From: an uncultured Lachnospiraceae bacterium
GTDB lineage: Bacteria; Bacillota; Clostridia; Lachnospirales; Lachnospiraceae
Assembly (NCBI GenBank): GCA_947643615.1
Contig: CANRWO010000027.1
Coordinates: 1-43,121 of the forward strand
Reading direction: 5' to 3'
DNA: 43,121 nucleotides
Within the stretch, counting starts at the first letter, position 1; each line of letters begins with the position of its first letter. The notes beneath the pieces were generated by a model. The model was given only the letters and a program-made list of their open reading frames with translations. It was not told the origin of the DNA and searched no databases. Shown here in pieces: positions 42,354 through 43,121 of the stretch. A program made the translations under genes and the position numbers.

Positions 42354-43073
42354 ATGAAAATATCAACATCCAAACTGCCGTCACAAGATAGTCTATCCTC
42401 GAAGCAGCCTTCACTAGACACACACGAGAGCGAACTCCGCAAACAAATTTCGGATCTTCAGGAAAAAAAGAAAACCATTTCCAACGATAAAGAAAAGACC
42501 AGCGAAGAAAAGAAAAAAGAAAAGCAGGCCCTGCAGGAAGAAATCCAGAATCTGAGCAGCGAATTAAGGCAGTATCAGATACAGAAAAGGCAGGAGGAAG
42601 CTGCCAAAAAGCAGGAAGCCATCAAAGAGGCTGCCCGGGATGCCAACGAAAAGGATTCAGACAAAAAACAAATACCGGGAATTTCTACGCCCGGCGGCGA
42701 AGAGTCCGGGGTGCTGATTTCCCTTTCCGCCACAAAAGGGCAGATTTCCGGCATGAAGCGGATTCAGTCTGATCTGCAAAGAAGGCAGCGCACCGCCGCC
42801 ACAGATGAAGAAAAAGCGGATCTTCAAAAGAAAGTCAACACTGTGGCAAAAAATATCGGCAAGAAAATAACCATTACCGAGGACACCGTGTCCACATGGA
42901 AGGATTCCAAGAAGAAGGGAACCGGTACAAAACCAGTCAGCGATCAGGCATTTGACTGGAAAGGCCAGGCAGAAATCGTAAATGCGGCGGAGGAACCGGA
43001 AGAACCATACCGCGGGAACCTGATTGCAAACCGGGAGAAATTTTTCAGCACTGTCTCCATTTTTATTATATAG
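42354..43073 (+). CDS. FlxA-like coiled-coil protein
   Basis: A 239-residue hydrophilic protein. It begins MKISTSKL, followed by a Ser-rich stretch, then a coiled coil (about 27-100) of the form LRKQISDLQEKKKTISNDKEKTSEEKKKEKQALQEEIQNLSSELRQYQIQKRQ. This matches my memory of the FlxA-like family common in Lachnospiraceae. The second half (140-239) has another charged helical stretch and no known motif. No signal peptide is seen. The start at 42354 is preferred because it gives the family N-terminus; 27 more codons upstream are open, and the RBS is weak either way. FlxA is under flagellar control in E. coli, but no flagellar gene is nearby. Function is unknown. Confidence 0.7.
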   Translation: MKISTSKLPSQDSLSSKQPSLDTHESELRKQISDLQEKKKTISNDKEKTSEEKKKEKQALQEEIQNLSSELRQYQIQKRQEEAAKKQEAIKEAARDANEKDSDKKQIPGISTPGGEESGVLISLSATKGQISGMKRIQSDLQRRQRTAATDEEKADLQKKVNTVAKNIGKKITITEDTVSTWKDSKKKGTGTKPVSDQAFDWKGQAEIVNAAEEPEEPYRGNLIANREKFFSTVSIFII

Positions 43074-43121
43074 TCGGTGATTAATTATCGCTAAAATCCA
43101 CTTGCATTTTCTTCTAAGTAA

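Overview
The window looks like chromosome of a low-to-mid GC Clostridia, most likely a gut-type Lachnospiraceae. This family-level call is an inference. It rests on strong AGGAGG ribosome binding sites, the gene order hprK-ROK kinase-murB-rapZ-whiA-HPr/Crh-like, ABC sugar importers with no local ATPase, a membrane-anchored AraC regulator and a FlxA-like coiled-coil protein. No rRNA, tRNA, CRISPR array, transposase or integrase was seen. Most genes lie on the minus strand.

Left part (1-8.8 kb). The first 50 bases look like the 5' end of a group II intron on the minus strand, inserted just after an intrinsic terminator. Then come an aldo/keto reductase, an orphan and atypical Vsr-like endonuclease on the plus strand, a MATE exporter, and a two-gene membrane O-acylation unit (MBOAT plus DHHW/AlgX-like protein) with its own good promoter. 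A coiled-coil protein of unknown function and two XRE-type regulators follow, then about 570 bases with no convincing gene.

Middle part (8.8-17.6 kb). IlvE is followed by an exosortase-family protein next to a VIT/von Willebrand A surface protein. That protein's C-terminus has the three parts of an exosortase sorting signal, so enzyme and substrate sit in one operon, behind a promoter with direct repeats and a palindrome. A HelD-type helicase converges on a GNAT acetyltransferase with a 58-bp coding overlap. A cyclophilin follows.

Glycan locus (17.6-31.2 kb, all minus strand). In transcription order: a lipoprotein of unknown fold, a solute-binding lipoprotein with a repeat-bearing N-terminal extension, two CUT1-type permeases, a second solute-binding lipoprotein, a GH95 alpha-L-fucosidase/galactosidase-type enzyme, a transmembrane AraC regulator and an ankyrin-GH43 fusion. 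The enzymes lack signal peptides. The inferred scheme is uptake of an oligosaccharide through the ABC importer, using an ATPase encoded elsewhere, followed by intracellular cleavage, with the AraC protein as sensor and activator.

Right part (31.6-43.1 kb). A housekeeping and carbon-regulation block: class II fructose-bisphosphate aldolase, a lipid kinase, an HPr-like protein with Glu at position 15 instead of the catalytic His (Crh-like), WhiA, RapZ, MurB, a ROK glucokinase, HPr kinase/phosphorylase and UvrC. A long palindromic element lies between uvrC and a cell-wall amidase whose linker is built from 87-bp tandem repeats. A FlxA-like protein on the plus strand ends the window.
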